A DNA stretch of 64,000 nt from Agrocybe praecox (GCA_964017145.1 OZ024843.1:2285001-2349000); one strand, 5' to 3'. Positions 1 to 11,514 are shown, counted from the stretch's first letter. Notes: a model not told the origin generated them from the letters alone. Translations and numbers: made by a program.

Positions 1-236
1 TCTTGACCAACAGAACTGGCTTTCGATAAAGCAACAGAAAAGTTGGCTATCAGTGTCGCTTGCTTCTCCTCCAGACCAGTAACTTCATCGGGGTGAGTTT
101 CGATGATTTCCTTTAGGATAGTAGCACTTTTGGGAGCCTTGACTGCTTCTGTTGCCTTCGCTTTGGTCAACCCCATCGCCGTGAATAGGGTAACCAGTGG
201 ATCTGGGATTTGGGGATTGCTACTTGTCTTGGACAT
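1..236 (-). CDS. GLN4: Glutaminyl-tRNA synthetase, N-terminal part (cut by window edge)
   Basis: Only the first 78 or so codons lie in the window. The ATG is at 236-234 on the minus strand and the frame is open to position 1. The peptide starts MSKTSSNPQIPDPLVTLF and continues with GLTKAKATEAVKAPKSATI. This pattern of a short helix, an alternating Lys/Ala stretch and a following helix resembles the non-specific RNA-binding N-terminal domain that precedes the catalytic core of eukaryotic GlnRS. That enzyme charges tRNA-Gln with glutamine in the cytosol. No catalytic motif (HIGH, KMSKS) is inside the window, so the assignment rests on the appended domain alone. Another protein carrying the same domain cannot be excluded. 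Confidence 0.6.
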   Translation of the reverse strand, partial: MSKTSSNPQIPDPLVTLFTAMGLTKAKATEAVKAPKSATILKEIIETHPDEVTGLEEKQATLIANFSVALSKASSVGQ

Positions 237-618
237 TGCAGTTACCAGATGGAGAGCGATAGACAAATGAGCCTGACAGGGAGCGGGATTTGGATAGTGT
301 TCTGGTCCGTTTCTTCAAAAAGCATCGGATTATCTGTTGACTCATATCTCCGGAAGAGATAAGATAAGATCATACAATATCCATTTCAAACTATACGACA
401 TACAGCGCTAATATTCTATCAGACTCGTTTTCCGATACAGGAGCATAATTTAAAAAACACAACCAAGGATTGTAGTAAGAACAATTACGAAGAAAAGGAA
501 AGACCACAGGACTGTGGTTCAAAAGACAAACAGGGGATAGTATTATGTTACTGTTCAGTATTTCTTACACAAACGGCGAAACCAGAATTAAATCATGTGA
601 ACTGACCACTGAAAAACT
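237..618. other. Intergenic: GlnRS promoter and GRR1 3' flank
   Basis: About 380 bases between the GlnRS start and the GRR1 stop, both genes on the minus strand. It should hold the GlnRS promoter and the GRR1 3' untranslated region. The sequence is AT-rich around 370-480. I see no ORF with coding character, repeat or RNA gene here. Confidence 0.5.
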
Positions 619-3510
619 CTAATGCGGGCGATCCGGGGCAACTCCCGCGTTGTGACCCGATCCACTAGCTTCTGGACGATGATCTGCACCTGGTCGACCA
701 AACAACGTACTGGCGTAATGTTCAGCAGCAGTGAGTGTGCTTCGGAGCGTTCGCTTAACACTCCTTGCCCTTGGTTGAGGCTCAGAGAAACGAACACTTA
801 GGTGTCCCCTCCTGCCTCTTTGTTGCTCTGTTGCCACGTCTGCGAAGTCGTGCATGCTATCGTCAACCAGAGGCACACTCGTGGATTCGCGCTGGACCCA
901 TGCAGATTCGACAGCTGGCGCAACAGGAGTGGCGTGTTCCGGGGCAATAGAAACATCAACTTCAATTTCCGAGTCAGAACTTGCATATGCATTTGCAACC
1001 TGTGGGTCCACATTCTGAGGAAATTGGGACGAGTCTGCCTGCCTCGCGGTGCGTTCACGAGTAAGTGTCTGCCCCCTGGGTGTCGACGAGCTGGGTTGAG
1101 CGCCTCGTCCATGACCAATTTCAGCATAATTCAGGTCTGGTGTCAACGCGCGACTTCCCCGGGGAGAATTATCAGTTGCATTTGGTCGATCTTGATGCGA
1201 GAAGAAGCCAGATCCATTGTCATTGGGAATGTGATCATTATGCGATTGTGACGACGAGGATTCAACCACAGGTAGCACATCCGCGACGGTGCGGGCATGT
1301 CGAAGATGATGAATACGACCTGGTCGAGCAGTGCTAGAGGATGCAGTGCTAGGGTTGGATGTGCCGACCTGAATCTGCGCATTCAAGCGCGACGTGGCAC
1401 CTCGAAGGTTGGAAGTTGGAGATATGGATACATCATGGATGTCGCTACGATTCGCAGTAGTCATTGGAATAGCCGCAGAACGGATGGGTCGATCACGCCG
1501 AAAAGAGAATTCGTGAGGTTGTGATACAGGAAGGTGTGGTAGTTGTTGAGTATAGTCAGCATGATGTCCCTGTACAGAAGCGACATCCGGATTATACAAC
1601 ATGTGTTGTCTTGGGTATCCTTCCATTTCTCTGATTTCGGTTACAGTCTCTGGTTCTGGAGTGTCATCCTCTTGATAACCTTCGCCATCAAAGTCATCTT
1701 CTTCGTATTCAGTGTCGTCAGTGTTGTTCATTTCCGTGATACGATCGAAGAGTTCTGTAAGATATGTGCGAAGTTGAGAAACTCCTTTCCCAGAATAAAC
1801 ACAAAATGCGTGTCTTTGCGCAGAATTGAAATCCTGTATCAGGTTTGGTAAGAGTAATTACGACGGGTAAGCAAGAAACCAACCTTAGGCGCTTCACGAC
1901 AAAAGCGTTGCAACTCCTCTTCGCGAAAAGCCGGGACACCGGTCAAACTGAGATGAGTAAGCTTGTGGAGCTTTAGAAGGAGGAAGTGAATAGCCATGAC
2001 AGAGATTTGGTCGCAGTATGACAAATGAATGCGCTCGAGGGTAGCATGTCGTTCAGCCAATGAGTAAATAGCCTCATCTGTGAGCTGATTGACGCGGACA
2101 AGTCCAACTCTACGAAGCTTTGGAAGGGCCGATAACTCGAAGACCGACATATCCGTTAGATTGATGCAATCTAACACCTTGGATAAATATCTTCGCAATG
2201 TGAGAAGTCAAGAAAGACGTACTTGCAAAATCGATGTATCTAATTCGAGTGCAGGCCCGAGAGAGCAGACGTACAGATCTATCAGTTATTTTACTGGCGT
2301 GCCCAAGGTGAAGGTAATGCAGATGTCTTCCCAGTCTGCAGATGGTCTCTACTGATCTATCTGTCAAGAGAACGCACTTGGATAGGACAAGATTGCGGAT
2401 TTTTTGTGCATGAGAAACAATCCCTTCCACCGCATCATCAGTGATTAGAGCACAGGCTGTTAGATCCAGCATGCGCAAGTTATCGAAGGTTCGGTTAATT
2501 ATAAGAGGAGGCATTTCATCCGATATTTTCATACTGGAATTTGCGAATGGATTCACGAGGTCTGTTTGAGAGTCGGATCGGAGTGGAGCTGGGAAGGCGG
2601 CGTCTGTAAGCAAACAGCAGTGAGAAAGGCGCATTTCCCGCATATGGGTCAAATGGGTCCATATCAGGCGGACAGAGGAATCCGTTATGAGGTTGCAGTG
2701 ATTAAGGTCGATCTCTAGAAGCATAGGACAACCCTGGGCAAGGGCAGTGACAGAAGCGTTGGTCAAAAGGGACAATCCACTTAATTTGACTCGGCGAAGG
2801 AGAGAACATGACTTGGCGAGGGCAATGATGCCAGAATCTGTGACCTTGTCGCATCCTGACAGATTGATGCCCTGCAAGCGAGAGGCGACAGTGGCCAGAC
2901 CGATGATGGAATCGCTAGTGGTTTCCGTAACGCCAGTGAGGTCGATAGCGACGAGATGAGAAAATCGGGGAAGTATTTGGGCGAGCGCCTCTCCAGTGAT
3001 CCGTTTGCAACCAATAAGAGTGAGGCGTTCCAACCGCTCGCAACAGGCGAAAACACCAAGGAGCTCATCGATCAAATCTGAGCCATGGGTAAGGAAATTG
3101 AGACGTCGGATGAAGTTGGAGTATGCAAAGGTCTGGGAATCTTTGCGCAAAACGGCGGCCATCTTGTGGATAGTGTCGTACTTGGGGAAAGAAGGTTTAT
3201 GCCATAGGAGCTCCACCGAACATTGGCACCAGGTACGAGATACATGCATGACAGAAAAAAGGTCCTTTGAAGAGTGAAGATGTTTGAAAATTTGAATCAT
3301 AATTTCAGGAGGTATGTGGGCGATGTAGGACGAGGAGCGCTGTACGGCGGTTGTGGGATCTTCTTCGCGCTTGACTGCCCACTGGGCAGGAACGAGATGG
3401 TGTTCTGGATAGAAAGCGAACTGGGGGGTTTCATCGTCGTTGTCGTTGTCGTTGCCATCGTCTGAGAGGGAGGTTGTAGAGGGAGCATGGTGCTTGTAGA
3501 GAGAGACCAT
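619..3510 (-). CDS. GRR1: GRR1-type F-box/leucine-rich repeat protein (SCF ubiquitin ligase substrate receptor)
   Basis: Three exons fit: 3510-2223, 2170-1884 and 1833-619 (introns of 52 and 50 nt), giving 929 residues. The N-terminus is acidic (an Asn/Asp repeat near residue 20). An F-box follows at about residues 62-108 (IPPEIMIQIFKHL). A long run of LRRs of the form 'L..INLSGCDKVTDSGI' fills about 140-540. The conserved post-LRR block follows (LSYCDQISVMAIHFLL, then AFCVYSGKGVSQLR), and then a roughly 350-residue Ser/Pro/Gln-rich tail. In yeast, Grr1 recruits phosphorylated G1 cyclins and nutrient-signalling factors to SCF. The first splice junction restores the ANCINLTDMSVFEL motif exactly. 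A paralog without the F-box lies at 28820-30390. Confidence 0.93.
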
Positions 3511-3632
3511 TGTGGACGGAAGAAGGAATGTGTCACCGCCAGGCTGGGTTTACATGGGAGTAGAACACGTGCCTTTCTCTGCAATCTCTGTTTCTGCCCC
3601 GGTCCGGACATCCTTCTGTGTTCAATGCAGCT

Positions 3633-4138
3633 ATGACGGATTCTCAAACTACTCAAGTTCGTGGTCTGCTTCTTCTTTTTCTTTTCTCATCGCAATTAGT
3701 TCTCTACTTCCTTTCAGGGCATCTTGCAATCCTCTTCTCTTCCTCCTCCAGGGCCTGACTACTATGCTGCTCGTCGTCGTCTCTGGCTAACTCCCCGAAT
3801 CACCCCTCCCCCTCCCCCAGACTCAGGCTCCAGGAAGAGACTAGAGGACATCATGAACCGTCCCGGCGCAGTACACAACCAGGAAATTTGGCATAATCAC
3901 ATTGAACAAATTTGGAAAGGCATTTCTTCCGGTGGAAGGTTAAAATTAACGCTGCCATTGAGTCTCATCGTGCGTTGATCAACGTCCATGAATTTCATGT
4001 CGATTTACATTCAGCTTTTCTCAGATCAAAATTCTGCATGCTGCTTGGCTGCGGGATCAAACGTGGCCAACTGGCATGGAGGCTCCTGATACGGATGAAG
4101 AGCAGCAGGCTGAGTCGACGACTCAAGCGCAAACATAG
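3633..4138 (+). CDS. Small hypothetical protein (129 aa)
   Basis: I do not recognise this family. A three-exon model keeps one frame: 3633-3656, 3718-3969 and 4025-4138, all introns in phase 0 with good acceptors (cctttcag, ttttctcag). The product starts MTDSQTTQ. A Pro-rich segment with PGPDYYAARRRLWLTP follows, and then a polar helical stretch (NQEIWHNHIEQIWKGISS). The tail is acidic and Gln/Thr-rich, after the block ILHAAWLRDQTWP. There is no signal peptide, membrane segment or known motif. It is divergent from GRR1, with 122 bp between the starts. A second frame across 3912-4040 is also open and rich in plausible residues, so the last splice sites are uncertain. Confidence 0.5.
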
Positions 4139-4467
4139 ACAACGTTGACACGATCGTCGATGCCCATATCAGATGTACTAGAAGCATCATCAACGTCGAA
4201 AATGCCCTCGAATTCCTTGTGATGTTCTTTTAGTTGTATGTATTGAAGATCATCCGTCACCAATCCACGCTTGATTGCATGTCCATAGTATATTTTCTAC
4301 ATTTTGTATTGCTATATTTTAATGGGGTTATTATGGGGAAGAAGGTTGTCCGACAAGAAAGAATGGTGGAAATAAAAGAAGCCAATATCACAAGGGATTG
4401 CGAAGCGCTCTGACATACAAAAATTAGCAACACAAAAGTTGTCAATAGGATATGTCGGTTCTCTTTT
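4139..4467. other. Intergenic: convergent 3' flanks
   Basis: About 330 bases between the stop of the small gene at 3633-4138 (+) and the LSM3 stop (-). The genes converge here, so the region should hold two 3' untranslated regions and polyadenylation signals. It is AT-rich around 4290-4330. I see no coding, repeat or RNA feature. Confidence 0.5.
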
Positions 4468-4927
4468 TCATGTTCGTGATGGTGGAGAAACCTGGTATTG
4501 ATAAAGTTATTCCGCGCTCTGGAGCTGCAGAATAGGCAGAGAAAACTCACAAGGATGACTCCATCTCCTCGAACAAACAGCATTTCCATCTTCCGTTTTG
4601 CCATCTGAAGCAAAGATATTTATCTGAATTGGCCCGATACTTAAAACCGCACAACGGACTGACATTGACGACGCCATGCCCATTAGCTGCACTTTCGTGA
4701 TCCACAATCATGATCGTTTCCTCAACGTCGCTCATAATGAGGTTCATATGACCGTCATACGCCTGAGATAACCATCATCAAGTCGCGTCCCAAACACGGA
4801 TGAAAGAACTTGCATGCAATATACCCGTCAATTCTCTGTCTCCTCGTAGCTTGACGAATACGCGTTCGCTCAAAGAAAGCCTAATCAGATCAAATGGTTC
4901 TTGAATCCCTGTTACCGAAGAATCCAT
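4468..4927 (-). CDS. LSM3: U6 snRNA-associated Sm-like protein LSm3
   Basis: Four exons fit: 4927-4814, 4762-4664, 4604-4551 and 4491-4468, giving 96 residues, the usual LSm3 length. Sm1 motif: [20 protein letters not shown], then the strand [20 protein letters not shown]. Sm2 motif: [16 protein letters not shown], ending in PPSRT. LSm3 is a subunit of the LSm1-7 ring (mRNA decay, cytoplasm) and of the LSm2-8 ring that binds the 3' end of U6 snRNA in the spliceosome. The first intron (4813-4763) must start with GC (gcaagt) to give the conserved HAYD peptide. The gene is divergent from the U1-C gene, with 178 bp between the starts. Confidence 0.93.
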
Positions 4928-5105
4928 CTTGTCGATTTGGGGTATATAGCCAAGTAGAGGAAAGTAAGCGACAAACTCGTTCTCGTTCAGGTCATTACTG
5001 CCAAATCAAGCACTATGAGGGTTGCACGTGAACTTAATTTAAACTCCGATTACATAACAGCATTGTAAACATTTGTCTGCGCCTCTGAGCGCTACCACTA
5101 CGAAC

Positions 5106-6015
5106 ATGCCAGTAAGTCATGCATTCCCTGTGTTGTTCATTGCAACATCTAAATCATTTGCCACCAGAAACACTATTGCGACTACTGCGATGTCTTCCTG
5201 ACTCACGATTCTACGTCTGGTAGGTCATTCTCTATTCTGGAATTCGTTATATTTCCTCACTATTTTTCCGCAGTCAGGAAAGCTCACAACAGTGGACGTA
5301 ACCATCTTTCTAATGTTCGGGATTATTACGCCTGTGAGGAGCTTCTCTTTCTCTGTAGTAATTTTGCTGCTTACACCATTGCTTTCTTTTTTCAGCACTA
5401 GGACACGACAAGGCGCAAAATATCATTGATCAAATTACGTCGGCATATGAGAGTGGGGGGCCACCTCCAGGTGGATTTGGGTTTGGACCACAACATCTTG
5501 GAGCACCACCACCTGGCTTTGGAGGACCTCCAATGGGATACGGGCAACCTATGCCTCCACCTGGATTTGGCGGACGTGAGTTTATTAATCGATTCAGGCT
5601 AGAAGTAGTACTAACTAGTTTCAGCACGACCGCCGTTCCCTCCAGGTCCAGGATTCCCTCCCATGATGCCGCCAGGAGGACCTCCTTTCCCTCCTGGTGG
5701 TATGCCTCCTCCAAATATGGGTGGACCTCCAAGTGGATTTGGTGGTACGTCTTTTGTCTCGTGAATATGCCGTTGTTTTTTTTTTTTTGCTAAATATGAA
5801 TAGGTCCTCCACCATTCCCTCCTAGCGGGGGTCCCATGCCCCCATTCCCGCCTGGCAACAACGCTGGACCCAATATTTACCCTCCTCCTGGAGGCAACTT
5901 CAATGGACCACCTCCGCAAAACCAGCCACCACAGGGTACGAATGCCCCGCCCGTTGCTCCCAGTATTCACCCTGATCGTTTGCGGATGCTGAACTCTGGT
6001 GGTGGGGGAAGATAG
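5106..6015 (+). CDS. YHC1: U1 small nuclear ribonucleoprotein C
   Basis: Six exons fit: 5106-5111, 5168-5219, 5274-5333, 5396-5575, 5625-5744 and 5804-6015, giving 209 residues. The first exon encodes only Met-Pro. The N-terminus is the C2H2-type U1-C zinc finger: [13 protein letters not shown] followed by [19 protein letters not shown], with Cys pair and His pair intact. The C-terminal two thirds are Pro/Gly/Met-rich (PPGG, MPPP repeats), typical of U1-C. The protein stabilises pairing of U1 snRNA with the 5' splice site. It shares its promoter with LSM3. The repeat-rich C-terminus is split by three introns whose phases all agree. Confidence 0.94.
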
Positions 6016-6214
6016 GAGTATAGTTGTACTTAGATATAACCCCGGCTGTAGGATTTTGCATGTACTAATAATATTGTAAATGAGTGAAACTTAAAGTAAG
6101 CTGTGACGGACGAACGTGCGTGCTGGACCTCTTGCTTCCTATTCGGGAGAGGGATTAACCAGCTGCTATATATAGGTAGTTGAGGTCTAGCATGTCCCTT
6201 CCCTCCTCACCCAT

Positions 6215-6802
6215 ATGTCCACCCAGCCTCTGCTACAGCGAACGGCGACGAAGCGCATAGCACTGCCCGTTCGCGTCGAACCAAAAGTCTCCTTCGCCAA
6301 TGAACGCACTTTTCTCTCATGGCTACATTTCACTGTCGTTTTAGGAGGTCTGGCAGTCGGATTGTTGAATTTTGGAGATAAGGTGTGGTCTTCCCTGCTC
6401 CCTTTCACAGACTCATGTTGAGGGTATTTTCAGGTTGGAAAAATTAGCGCTGCCTTGTTTTCTTTCGTTGGTGCGTCGCTATGCAGCTGATGGCTCTCAA
6501 AAGTCGGTTTCTCAAGATTTTCACACATGTACATAGCCATGGCTATTATGATCTACGCGCTTTACACGTACCACTGGAGAGCTGCTTCAATTCGTCGCGG
6601 TGGACGAGGGCCATACGATGATAGAGTTGGACCTGTACGTCATACGTCTTACTCACACCTTGTCAACTTTTCTCATATCTTTCCTAGACCGTCCTATGTA
6701 TTGCCCTTCTTTGTACGTCTTTCGTTTCCCCGCTGCTTCGCTTTCTCATGTCTTGCAGTCGCTGTCATCGTCAACTTCATCTTGCGATTTACGCAACCAT
6801 GA
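6215..6802 (+). CDS. VTC1: Vacuolar transporter chaperone 1 (VTC complex, polyphosphate polymerase)
   Basis: Five exons fit: 6215-6382, 6434-6470, 6537-6634, 6688-6712 and 6759-6802, giving 123 residues. The protein has three membrane spans in a DUF202/VTC1 domain. The signature [20 protein letters not shown] opens the first span. [20 protein letters not shown] forms the second and the loop [10 protein letters not shown] precedes the third ([17 protein letters not shown]). Vtc1 is the small membrane subunit of the vacuolar VTC complex, which makes inorganic polyphosphate and passes it into the vacuole. It follows the U1-C gene on the same strand, with about 200 bp between stop and start. Two exons are very short (37 and 25 nt) but both are needed for the family sequence. 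Confidence 0.93.
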
Positions 6803-6938
6803 GGTCATCCCACGAAATTGTTCCACCGTTGCATTGCACGCGGACGTTCTCTCAAAAGACATGATTATTACGGTTTTGTTACATGTACCATCTATTTATT
6901 CGCAATCTCGTGACTACAGAAAAAGACGAAGAGCGCTT

Positions 6939-8860
6939 TCAGCCTCGCTTTTGTCTCTTGATGCCTGCTCTGGTAGACACTGTATCCACCGATGAGATAG
7001 ACATTGAGCGTCTCTGCTAATTCGAGATGGATTAAGCACAACAGTATGTAGCGAATACCAGTGAAACTCACGTGTTTACGTCCCCTTGCGCTCCTTGCAC
7101 TAACGACACTTTGTGCTCTTCCATCGTCATTATCTCCTATTTCTCCAGCTTGTGAGCCATCCACATCCATGTTGCCTCCTTTCTCCGCATCTCCTTCGCC
7201 TGATTGACTCTGCTCCTTCATTGCTAAACGGTTCTTCATCACCTGAATGTCATATTCCACTTTGTCCACGACACGTTTAGTTTCTACCAACGCTGTAGTA
7301 GCTTCTAGTAATGCCTCCAGATGTGCTGCGTTTTCCCGTGTTGGCATTACTAAACGGCTATGCGAAATTCCTAGTTCCGCCAAAGCCTGTGTGATCTTAG
7401 GCGCAATGGCCGCCTTTGGTGTAGGTAGTTTGAATGATCGTAGATAAGCAGGTTGATGCGCCGCCTTTGTCGCAACTCCAGATGACGGCACTTCGACTCG
7501 GATGACGCATAAGTGAGGGTCTAGACAAAGGTCGTCAACAAGATTTTGACGGTAGAGTGCAGAATCTCCTACCAAATGAAGGCGTCTTTGGTCGCTTGGT
7601 AATTGCGGGTGTACTTGCAACCGATGGTGTAGCAGGACTATCAACGTCTGCAATTTGGCCAACCTTCCTCTTTTTCTTATTCGTACTGGCACTATTGAGA
7701 CTACCCGCGATGTCGGAAGTAGAAGTAATGCCTGCCAGGGTCCCATCATCTTCAACAATGTCTGGTAGCCCAGAGTCTACTCCGGCCAGAGTTCTCAAGA
7801 GGCTCTCCCTCTCTTTCTTGAATTTCTTTTCGGTTTGTTCGAGGCGTTTGACTTCAACGTATAAGGCTTCTTCTTCTGCTATCTGGTCCGGCGTCCGGTT
7901 TTCAAGACTGACGATGTATTTCTTCCGCGTTACTTCACGGTCTGGATAAACGCGTAAATATACTGAATAGAAAGAGCGAGAAACAACTTATAAAATTGAC
8001 CTTTGTCAAACTGGAAACTTGAGACGAGTTGTGACCTGCTAGCTTCGTCGCCTGCCCATGGCCGGTTGCGAACCAGTTTACGACAAACGCTGTAGTAACG
8101 GTCTTTCAGATCCTTCAACGGTAAAAGTCAACGCATATTAGACACAGCACTTCCAGCCTAACATACCTCCATTGACCGACTCTGTCCCCCGGAGTATTCG
8201 TATCTGTCGTGGATAATATACCATCTCGTGTCGTATTCTTTCACGATCGCGAACAAATAATCGGTTTCATCTTTCGTCCATTCTTTGTCTAGAATGCAGA
8301 TAAGAGGGCGTGTAATTCAAAATGCGAAGAACGAATGCCTACCTTCTAGAAAACGGGTATATTCATCTTGAGAGTAGGTATATGATGTCGACTGGACATT
8401 GTATTTGGCAAAGGCGTAATCTGTACATAACGGCAGTAGCTTAATATAAAATATCCTTTTATTTGAAGGAGATAATACCATTGGAGGGTTCTGTGGTCAC
8501 TTTCTCCCAGTGTCGAAGCTCGAGGTTGTCCTGCCGTGCGGCATTATTGAAAGGACGGAGTTCCCTACCAGTCGAGCGTGTAGCATACTATAAGATAGCA
8601 TCATATTATAGAGCTCACCATTTGACTTTGCTTGTTCCACCTGAAAAGTTTGGTTTCTGCTTTAGGCGCGGTTTGGCGAACTGAGCAGCTAATGAAGGTG
8701 CTGATGGACCAATTAATGAATAAAGCTCTCGTGAAATCCCTTCAGGTTTCCGTGATGTGTTATACGATAGCTTTTTTGGTATTGAAGGTCCAGCAGAGGA
8801 TGACGCATTCAGTTCTGGTAGTGAGAGGGCGCTGCGAATGTCTGCTGCAGAGGCGGCCAT
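6939..8860 (-). CDS. SWC4: SWR1/NuA4 complex subunit Swc4 (DMAP1 homolog)
   Basis: The start at 8860 gives MAASAADIRSALSLPEL, typical of Swc4/DMAP1; an upstream in-frame ATG at 8890 is less likely. Then come the conserved blocks KPEGISRELYSLIG and LKQKPNF. A SANT-like domain follows (DKEWTKDETDYLFAIVKEYD, then RSMEDLKDRYYSVCRKLV). Next is a helical region (REVTRKKYIVSLENRTPDQI) and a Ser/Thr/Lys-rich stretch. The C-terminal helical domain is around 7100-7500 (ALAELGISHSRLVMPTREN). Swc4 is shared by the SWR1 H2A.Z-exchange complex and the NuA4 acetyltransferase. At least five introns interrupt the gene. The last donor is ambiguous (gtaaac or gtgagt near 7080). The first choice gives a C-terminus ending RAGIKRQKRG and the stop at 6939. 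Confidence 0.88.
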
Positions 8861-9066
8861 GAAGGAAGAAGGAAAGAAAGGGTGGATCACGTGTCCATCA
8901 ATAATCGAATTGCTCTACTGATGTATGTAATTTAAGAACAAAGGGGCTCAGATAGCCGAAAACGTATGCCACGACTTCCTCAGCCTGAATTGGCTGCGCT
9001 TTCATCAACTGTGCATGGCCCCAGGTACTTTCTCTTCCTTCTACCAGAGCTGCAACTTGTTGCAAC

Positions 9067-11514
9067 ATGGCTCCGTCTCTTGATGATGATTTTGTCAATA
9101 TCTGGATGAATGAAGATGCTACAGCTACTGCGACCAACATGAAGAAGGAGAAAGACAGTACGGACTATTACTCGCAATGGGTCGATGGGTGTATGAGATC
9201 GCATTATATCTACCTATATGTGTACTCACCAGCATCGATTAGCTTCTGCCAAGTTGCCTATACCGTCAATTACTGGGTACTATATTGATATTGAATTGAC
9301 TACTTCGGGGAGGCACTCACTGATATTACATTAGCGCCGACACTCTTCGTCGTCTCTATCCAAAGCATTCCCTCGTATTGACACAGGGGTATGGAATGAG
9401 CATTCTCAGTCTCCCAGGCGCTTCTGTGACACCTCTGGAAACGAATCCTTTGGTAACCAACTTGGTATTTGCTCCATTGCCTCGCGCTGCAGGGGTGCCA
9501 GGTGTTCTTCTTGATCAAGTAGAGTACGGCGCTTTCAAGATAGGTTGGAAAGTGAGCAAATATTCTCAATAATAAACATGGACTCGGAGCTAATGCATAT
9601 CGGGGTTGTAGCAATCTGATTACCTTGTGTATACGGTCACAGTAAGCCACACTATGTGTGTAAATCTAGGACGATACCTAAAGTACCATCTCCTTTTCAA
9701 TCCATAGTATCCTTTTGGCTTTGGCAAACAGTCTCAATACTTTGTCCTGCACGAAGGTATCTATTAATTCCTCTGTGTTACTCATTGTGCGTCTGAAAAC
9801 CTTTGCAGGTCCCGAGGAAGTTTCGCGTCTCTTCCTGCTCGCAGCGGGAGCATATGCCAACGCGTTGCATGATGAGATATGGGTGTTCAATCAAGGATTT
9901 TGGTCCAAAGATCACGGTCTCTGGGCAGAAATACAGAAGGCGCGCTGGGAAGATGTCATCCTCAAAGAGGAGTTCAAGGAAGCACTGAAGAAGGATGTTA
10001 ATGGATTTTTCGCGTCTGAAGCCATTTACAAAGAGTTGGCAATTCCATGGAAGGTATTTATACAGTCAAATTGTATTTCATGACTTTTAAATTAAAATGA
10101 CAAATAGCGTGGGTTGATCATGTATGGACCACCAGGTATGTGTTTTCGTGGAATGAGTCGGTTTGGCTCTATCTCAACCCCCTGTAGGCAATGGTAAAAC
10201 TATCAGTCTCAAAACCATCATGAAAACGTGCGGGGACAAAGGATTTGCTCCCCTCTATGTCAAATCTTTTCAGAGTGAGTAACTTATCACCATATTCCTG
10301 GGAAAAGATGGTGATTCTTTCTGAAAGGTTACAAGGGCGAGGAAGGCGCTATGGCAGACGTCTTCAGCAAGGCGCGCCAGTTGTCGCCTTGCGTCATTAT
10401 TCTCGAAGATCTCGACAGTCTTATAAATGACAGGAATAGATCATTCTTCCTCAATCAAATGGACGGTCTCGAAGGAAACGATGGCCTACTTATCATTGGC
10501 ACAACCAATCACTTCGACCGCTTGGATCCTGCCCTAAGTACTAGACCTAGCCGCTTTGACAGGAAATAGTATGTCCATTGAAATAAGGAGAAAGTCTACT
10601 CACTGTCTAATCATGTTTATGTGTAGCAAATTTGACGACCCTGATGAGGAGGAACGTAAACTATACGTTCAGTACTGGCAGAACAAGCTGGCCCCTAATT
10701 CTGAGATTGACTTCCCTGATCGCCTAATCACCAAAGTTGTCAATCTGACGGACAAGTTTAGTTTTGCGTACCTAAAGGAAGCCTTGTAAGTATACATGAA
10801 TTCTTGCCTTGTGAAAACAGAAACTCATTGTTTTGGTTCAGTGTCTCCTCTCTGGTCACTTTTGTAGGGATTGAAGGCAAGAAACCTGCATTCGAAAGCA
10901 TTCTCATTGATCAGATCAACACTCTCCGCAAGCAACTTGACAAGTCGATTTTCAACACTTCGAAATTTCAGAAGTTTAGTCCCAATTATGCAAATGACGA
11001 AAGATACTATCCCGACGATCGTCAAACCACCCCAGCTCGCCCAGCTCGCCCCGATCCTTCTACAGAGCAAAGCATACGCGCTTTGCTCGATGCTCTCTCG
11101 GAAAGAGCACCCCGGGTTGAATCTGGGTTGGAAAGGATATATCAAGGCACCAGTTACAGGCGACCGTCATCGATTTTGCATGACGACGTGCAAAATAACC
11201 GCGACATTCGAGCCCTGCTGGACTCCCTTTCAGATTCACTCGCATCTCTTGATCTTCCCTCTGTTCGCTCTTATGATACTGTAAATCACCAACCAGATGG
11301 CGCTTATAATGAAGGGCGAAACATTCGTGTTCTTCTCGATCGGATCACCGCACGTGCTGAAAGAGAAAACCACGTTTCAACGGAAGACAGGTCATTCTAC
11401 TCCCCGGATAGCTCCAACTTGAACCACAATCATATCGGGCAAGCCAGAATGAATTTGGGCGATCCTTCCATGTATATACCAGCTCTTCCGCAGTTCGGTA
11501 GTGATCACGCTTAA
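9067..11514 (+). CDS. AAA ATPase of Bcs1-like type with a repeated C-terminal tail
   Basis: An N-terminal domain (about residues 30-200; [20 protein letters not shown]) precedes one AAA module. The module has Walker A GPPGNGKT (split by an intron), Walker [11 protein letters not shown], sensor 1 [15 protein letters not shown], and the arginine-finger region [10 protein letters not shown] rather than DE in Walker B is also seen in Bcs1. No mitochondrial membrane segment or Bcs1 N-terminal domain is visible, so it is not the respiratory-chain chaperone itself. After the module the chain becomes polar. It carries three copies of an 'IR.LLD.L' helix (11071, 11203, 11320). The early exons include one of only 24 nt. 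Similar ATPases of unknown substrate occur widely in mushrooms. It is divergent from SWC4, with 206 bp between the starts. Confidence 0.8.

Noticed and set aside
802..1251. Long plus-strand frames opposite the GRR1 C-terminal tail
   Set aside because: They are antisense shadows of the Ser/Pro-rich tail. The minus-strand frame continues a recognised protein through two consistent introns.
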